A DNA stretch of 41,696 nt from the NCBI GenBank assembly GCA_035581425.1, contig DATJVP010000181.1, forward strand, positions 1-41,696, given 5' to 3'. The position numbers and the translations under genes were made by a program. Source of the DNA: DASZHJ01 sp035581425. Lineage in GTDB: Bacteria; Pseudomonadota; Alphaproteobacteria; ATCC43930; CGMCC-115725. The notes beneath the pieces are model-generated. The model had not been told where the DNA came from. It was given only the letters and a program-made list of their open reading frames with translations, and did no database searches. Each line of letters opens with the position of its first letter. Position 1 is the stretch's first letter. Of this stretch, positions 38,720-41,696 are shown in pieces.

Positions 38720-39565
38720 ATGAAACTGTTGCGCTATGGCCCTCCGGGCCAGGAGAAGCCGGGCGTCCTCGACCGGGACGGCCGTATCCGCGACCTCTCC
38801 GGCGTTGTCTCTGACATCGGGCCAGAGACGCTGGCGCCCGCCGCGCTCGACAAGCTGCGTAGGCTCGACCCCGCGACGTTGCCGGCGGTGACGGGGACGC
38901 CGCGCATCGGTCCCTGCGTCGCGCGCGTGCCCAAAGTCGTCTGCGTCGGCCTCAACTATCGTCTCCACGCGCAAGAGTCGGGGCAACCGATCCCAAAGGA
39001 GCCGATCCTTTTCATGAAGGCCACGAGCTCCATCTCGGGCCCGAATGACGACGTGATGCTGCCGCGGAATTCCAAGAAGGGCGATTGGGAGGTCGAGCTC
39101 GGGATCGTCATCGGCAGCAAGACGCAATACGTGTCCGAGACCGACGCGCTCAAGCACGTCGCGGGGTACTGCATCGTCAACGACGTCTCCGAGCGCGAGT
39201 TCCAGCTCGAGCGCGGCGGCAACTGGTCCAAGGGCAAGAGCGCGGACACGTTTTGCCCCATGGGCCCCTACCTCGTGACGGCCGACGAGGTGCCGGACCC
39301 GCAGGCTCTTGACCTCTTCTGCGAGGTGAGCGGGCAGCGCATGCAGTCCAGCAACACGAGGGACATGATCTTCACGGTGCGCGAGATCGTGAGCTACACG
39401 AGCCAATTCCTGACGCTGATGCCCGGCGACGTGATGCCCACGGGCACTCCCTCGGGCGTGGGTCTCGGCTTGAAGCCGCCTCGCTTCCTCAAGGCCGGGG
39501 ACACCATGCGCCTCGGCATCGCCGGTCTCGGCGAGCAGCGACAGCGCGTCGTGGGTCCTGCATGA
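38720..39565 (+). CDS. Fumarylacetoacetate hydrolase-family protein (2,4-diketo-3-deoxy-sugar acid hydrolase-like)
   Basis: A 281-residue metal-dependent C-C bond hydrolase. The N-terminal part (MKLLRYGPPGQEKPGVLDRDGRIRDLSGVV) is typical of the ureidoglycolate-lyase/diketo acid hydrolase subgroup. The catalytic domain reads VCVGLNYRLHAQESGQPIPKEPILFMKATSSISGPND, the metal ligands lie in WEVELGIVIG and VNDVSERE, and the loop TGTPSGVGLGLKPPRFLKAGD closes it. GGGAG is 7 bp before the ATG, 34 bp after the SDR stop. With the SDR it would convert a 2-keto-3-deoxy acid to pyruvate plus a 2-hydroxy acid such as L-lactate. The substrate is inferred. Confidence 0.88.
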   Translation: MKLLRYGPPGQEKPGVLDRDGRIRDLSGVVSDIGPETLAPAALDKLRRLDPATLPAVTGTPRIGPCVARVPKVVCVGLNYRLHAQESGQPIPKEPILFMKATSSISGPNDDVMLPRNSKKGDWEVELGIVIGSKTQYVSETDALKHVAGYCIVNDVSEREFQLERGGNWSKGKSADTFCPMGPYLVTADEVPDPQALDLFCEVSGQRMQSSNTRDMIFTVREIVSYTSQFLTLMPGDVMPTGTPSGVGLGLKPPRFLKAGDTMRLGIAGLGEQRQRVVGPA

Positions 39566-39717
39566 GCGCGCGGACTGCACGAGTATGCCCGAGGCAGCAC
39601 CATCGTTGCATTTTAGTGATCGCCGCATCGAGCGCCCGATGCGCGCGAGGTAGGACTGGCGCAGGCTTGCGATTTCGCGTTATGCTCAACCGCTAATAGA
39701 CCGTTATCAGAGGCTCC

Positions 39718-40269
39718 ATGTTCGATCGCCGACCCGGATTTTTCCGGAATGATGATGCCCAGCCGGGACGCCGTGCCGAGGGCAAAGTGAAGTGGTTCAA
39801 CGCAACGAAAGGCTTCGGTTTCGTGACATTCACGGACGGATCCCAGGACGCCTTCCTGCCTATGGCGGTTCTGCGGCGTGCCGGATACGAGGATGTACGC
39901 GAGGGCGCGTCGGTCACCTGCGAGGTGGGTGCGGGCGCCAAGGGGCCATTGGTGCTGAGCGTGCTCAATGTGGATATGAGCACGGCGGTTGCGGGCGCGC
40001 CGCGCGCGCCGCGCGGCGGCGGGGGCGACGGCGGCGGCATGCCGCGTCCGACGGGCCCCGCGCAGACGCTCGAGGGCGCGGTGAAGTGGTTCGAGCCCGA
40101 CAAGGGCTACGGCTTCATATCGCCGGACGGCGGGGGCAAGGATATCTTCATCCACATCACCGCGCTCCGGCGCAGCGGGATCACCTCGCTGGGACCGGGC
40201 CAGCGCGTTCGGGTCGATGTGGTGGACGGCCGCAAGGGCCTCGAGGCGGATCGCATCACGCTGATATGA
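39718..40269 (+). CDS. Double cold-shock-domain RNA-binding protein
   Basis: A 183-residue protein with two cold-shock domains. Domain 1 (about 20-85) contains EGKVKWFNATKGFGFVTFTDGSQDAFLPMAVL; its RNP1 is KGFGFVTF, with the RNP2 position reading DAFLPM instead of VFVHI/L. Domain 2 (about 117-183) has EGAVKWFEPDKGYGFISPDGGGKDIFIHITAL, a canonical RNP1/RNP2 pair. The linker is Ala/Arg/Gly-rich (APRAPRGGGGDGGGMPRP). Two-CSD proteins of this size are common in Alphaproteobacteria and act on mRNA structure in cold, stationary phase or symbiosis. The 152-bp upstream region holds no gene and may carry a structured 5' leader. Confidence 0.94.
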   Translation: MFDRRPGFFRNDDAQPGRRAEGKVKWFNATKGFGFVTFTDGSQDAFLPMAVLRRAGYEDVREGASVTCEVGAGAKGPLVLSVLNVDMSTAVAGAPRAPRGGGGDGGGMPRPTGPAQTLEGAVKWFEPDKGYGFISPDGGGKDIFIHITALRRSGITSLGPGQRVRVDVVDGRKGLEADRITLI

Positions 40270-40294
40270 GCGCGACGCACAGACGTCGCGCGCG

Positions 40295-40975
40295 ATGATG
40301 CGGACTCCGAACGGGCGTGGCGGCGAGAATGCCGGCTCGGCGTGGGAGGACGCCTTGGACCTGCAGAATACGCTGCGGACCTATCGGCGTTACGCAGGCT
40401 CATACGACATCGTCTTTGGGCCACTGTTCCATCCTGGCCGAAAGGCGGCGGTGGCGCTCGTCAACAATCGCCCGAACCAGCGCATCCTCGAAGTTGGAGT
40501 GGGCACCGGCCTTTCGCTGCCCTATTTCCGCGCCGACGCGCGCGTCGTCGGCATCGACGTTTCGCCGGCGATGCTCGCGAAGGCACGGGAGCGCGTCCGG
40601 CGCGGCGGCCTCGCGCAAGTCGAGGCGCTCCTCGAAATGAACGCGGAGGCGACGAGCTTCCCAGACGACAGTTTCGATGCCGCGATCGCGCTCTACGTGG
40701 CCTCGGTGGTTCCGAGCCCCGCGCGAATGGGCGCCGAGCTTCGCCGCCTCGTTCGTCCCGGCGGCAGCATCGTGATCGTCAATCACTTCACGAGCCGCAA
40801 TCCCCTCCTACGCCGGCTCGAGCGCCGCCTCGGGCGCATCTCGGACAGGATCGGCTTCCAGGCAGATTTTCCGGAGGACCGCTTCCTCGCGGAAAGCGGG
40901 CTTGCGGTGCGTGAGCGCCGCCCCAGCAATCTCTTCGGCTATTGGACGCTGCTGCGCTGCGTCAACGCGAAGTAG
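40295..40975 (+). CDS. pmtA: Class I SAM methyltransferase, PmtA-like phosphatidylethanolamine N-methyltransferase
   Basis: A 226-residue methyltransferase. Residues TLRTYRRYAGSYDIVFGPLFHPGRKAAV precede the SAM motif ILEVGVGTGLSLPYF, a wording typical of Rhodobacter/Agrobacterium PmtA enzymes, which methylate phosphatidylethanolamine stepwise to phosphatidylcholine at the membrane surface. Later motifs are RVVGIDVSPAMLAKARER, FDAAIALYVASVVPSPARMGAELRRLVRPGGSIVIVNHF and a C-terminal LFGYWTLLRCVN. The first ATG is used, but a later start nearer DLQNTLRTY is plausible because the first 20 residues are not family-like. It starts 25 bp after the cold-shock gene. UbiE-type methyltransferases are the main alternative. 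Confidence 0.72.
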   Translation: MMRTPNGRGGENAGSAWEDALDLQNTLRTYRRYAGSYDIVFGPLFHPGRKAAVALVNNRPNQRILEVGVGTGLSLPYFRADARVVGIDVSPAMLAKARERVRRGGLAQVEALLEMNAEATSFPDDSFDAAIALYVASVVPSPARMGAELRRLVRPGGSIVIVNHFTSRNPLLRRLERRLGRISDRIGFQADFPEDRFLAESGLAVRERRPSNLFGYWTLLRCVNAK

Positions 40976-40982
40976 CAGCGGT

Positions 40983-41696
40983 TCAAAGAAGCTCGGGGTC
41001 GAAGGCGACGACACCTGGGCCCGCGGCGACGGCGGGAACGAGACCCGGCGCCCGTGCGAGCCGATGCTCCGCGAAGAACCGCGCCGTCATGATCCTGGCA
41101 CCGAGGTAATCGGGCTTGCCCTCGTCGCGTGCGAGCGCGCGATGCGCGGCGACCGCGCCCTTCGCCAGAAGCCAGCCGCCGGTCACGATGCCGAAGAGCT
41201 CGAGATAGGGCACGGCGCCCGCGAGCGCCGCCGGCATGTCTCGCGTGAGAGCGGCCACGATCCCCGCGGTCGCGTCCTCGAGCGCATCGAATCCCTCGGT
41301 CAATTCTTCGCCGATGACGGAGAGAGCGTCGCCGCCGGCAGCATGGAGCTCGGCGTCGAGGCGGCGCATCTCCGCGATGAAGGCGCGGGCGGTCTCGCCG
41401 CCGTCGCGACGGAGCTTGCGGCTCACGAGGTCGATTGCCTGGATGCCGTTCGTGCCCTCGTAGATCGGCGTGATGCGGGCGTCGCGGAAGTGCTGGGCGG
41501 CGCCGGTCTCCTCGATGAAGCCCATGCCGCCATGCACCTGGACGCCGAGCGAGGCGACCTCGACGCCGATGTCGGTCGACCATGCCTTCACCACGGGGAT
41601 CAGGAGATCGACGATCCCCTGCTGGCGCTTGCGCTCGGCGGCGTCGGGATGATGCCGCGCGCGGTCGATCGCGCCCGCTGTGAAATAGGCGAGCGC
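40983..41696 (-). CDS. Acyl-CoA dehydrogenase, C-terminal part (N-terminus beyond window)
   Basis: The visible 237 codons are the C-terminal third of a long acyl-CoA dehydrogenase. They begin ALAYFTAGAIDRARHHPD and contain the flavin-domain helix VQVHGGMGFIEETGAAQHFRDARITPIYEGTNGIQAIDLVSRKL, where the Glu of YEGT is the likely catalytic base. The end is the extra C-terminal domain (AELHAAGGDALSVIGEELTEGFDALEDATAGIVAALTRD...YLGARIMTARFFAEHRLARAPGL) found in the about 600-residue ACADs related to DmdC/FadE5. FAD-dependent alpha,beta-oxidation of an acyl-CoA is expected, with the chain specificity unknown. It converges with the PmtA-like gene, leaving 7 bp. Confidence 0.92.
   Translation of the reverse strand, partial: ALAYFTAGAIDRARHHPDAAERKRQQGIVDLLIPVVKAWSTDIGVEVASLGVQVHGGMGFIEETGAAQHFRDARITPIYEGTNGIQAIDLVSRKLRRDGGETARAFIAEMRRLDAELHAAGGDALSVIGEELTEGFDALEDATAGIVAALTRDMPAALAGAVPYLELFGIVTGGWLLAKGAVAAHRALARDEGKPDYLGARIMTARFFAEHRLARAPGLVPAVAAGPGVVAFDPELL

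Overview
This 41.7-kb window is chromosomal DNA from a high-GC alphaproteobacterium. Genes are densely packed on both strands, often with ATGA start/stop overlaps or convergent stop overlaps. The lineage is inferred from content: a PmtA-like phospholipid N-methyltransferase, a DUF2336 protein, a two-domain cold-shock protein, a perfect TTAA-N7-TTAA CtrA-type site and a TTGACG/GCTA-type promoter. I see no rRNA, tRNA, CRISPR array, transposase, integrase or phage gene, so this looks like ordinary chromosome with accessory metabolic modules.

Layout. 1-5.3 kb: truncated fabI, a glycosyltransferase, a VOC protein, a CbpA-type DnaJ protein, a glycine-zipper lipoprotein, a secreted Gly/Tyr-rich protein and pdxH. 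5.3-8.4 kb: a CDF metal exporter, then a universal stress protein, a small hypothetical protein and an SDR in a row behind an FNR/FixK-like box. 8.4-13 kb: a PadR-like regulator, a class III aminotransferase, a 55-residue ORF, a threonine/serine dehydratase and an M20 amidohydrolase, i.e. amino-acid and amine catabolism. 13-19 kb: an ArsR-SRPBCC-GST operon with palindromes over its promoter, and an LLM flavin oxidoreductase co-transcribed with a peptide-type ABC binding protein and two permeases but no ATPase gene. 19-24.3 kb: DUF488, two unrecognised proteins, an IlvD/Edd sugar-acid dehydratase coupled to an HpaI-type aldolase, and a DUF2336 gene behind the CtrA-type site.

24.6-31.3 kb: an ABC-F ATPase and recQ, divergent around a palindromic repeat pair, then a TonB protein, a DenD-like erythronate dehydrogenase and a DUF1499 gene broken by a one-base frameshift. 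31.3-35 kb: a LysE/RhtB exporter behind what looks like a complete transcription attenuator (promoter, leaderless Arg-rich ORF, anti-terminator, strong terminator), an MFS transporter, and a divergent CGNR regulator/VOC locus whose promoter is flanked by inverted repeats. 35-41.7 kb: purC, a UxaA-type sugar-acid dehydratase divergent from an SDR plus FAH-hydrolase pair (together resembling a non-phosphorylative deoxy-sugar acid pathway), a double cold-shock protein, the PmtA-like methyltransferase and a truncated acyl-CoA dehydrogenase.

The theme is uptake and oxidation of sugar acids, amino acids and peptides, with several small local regulatory circuits. The most novel-looking signal is the regulatory leader of the LysE-family exporter. 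No obviously new multi-gene defence or mobile system is visible.
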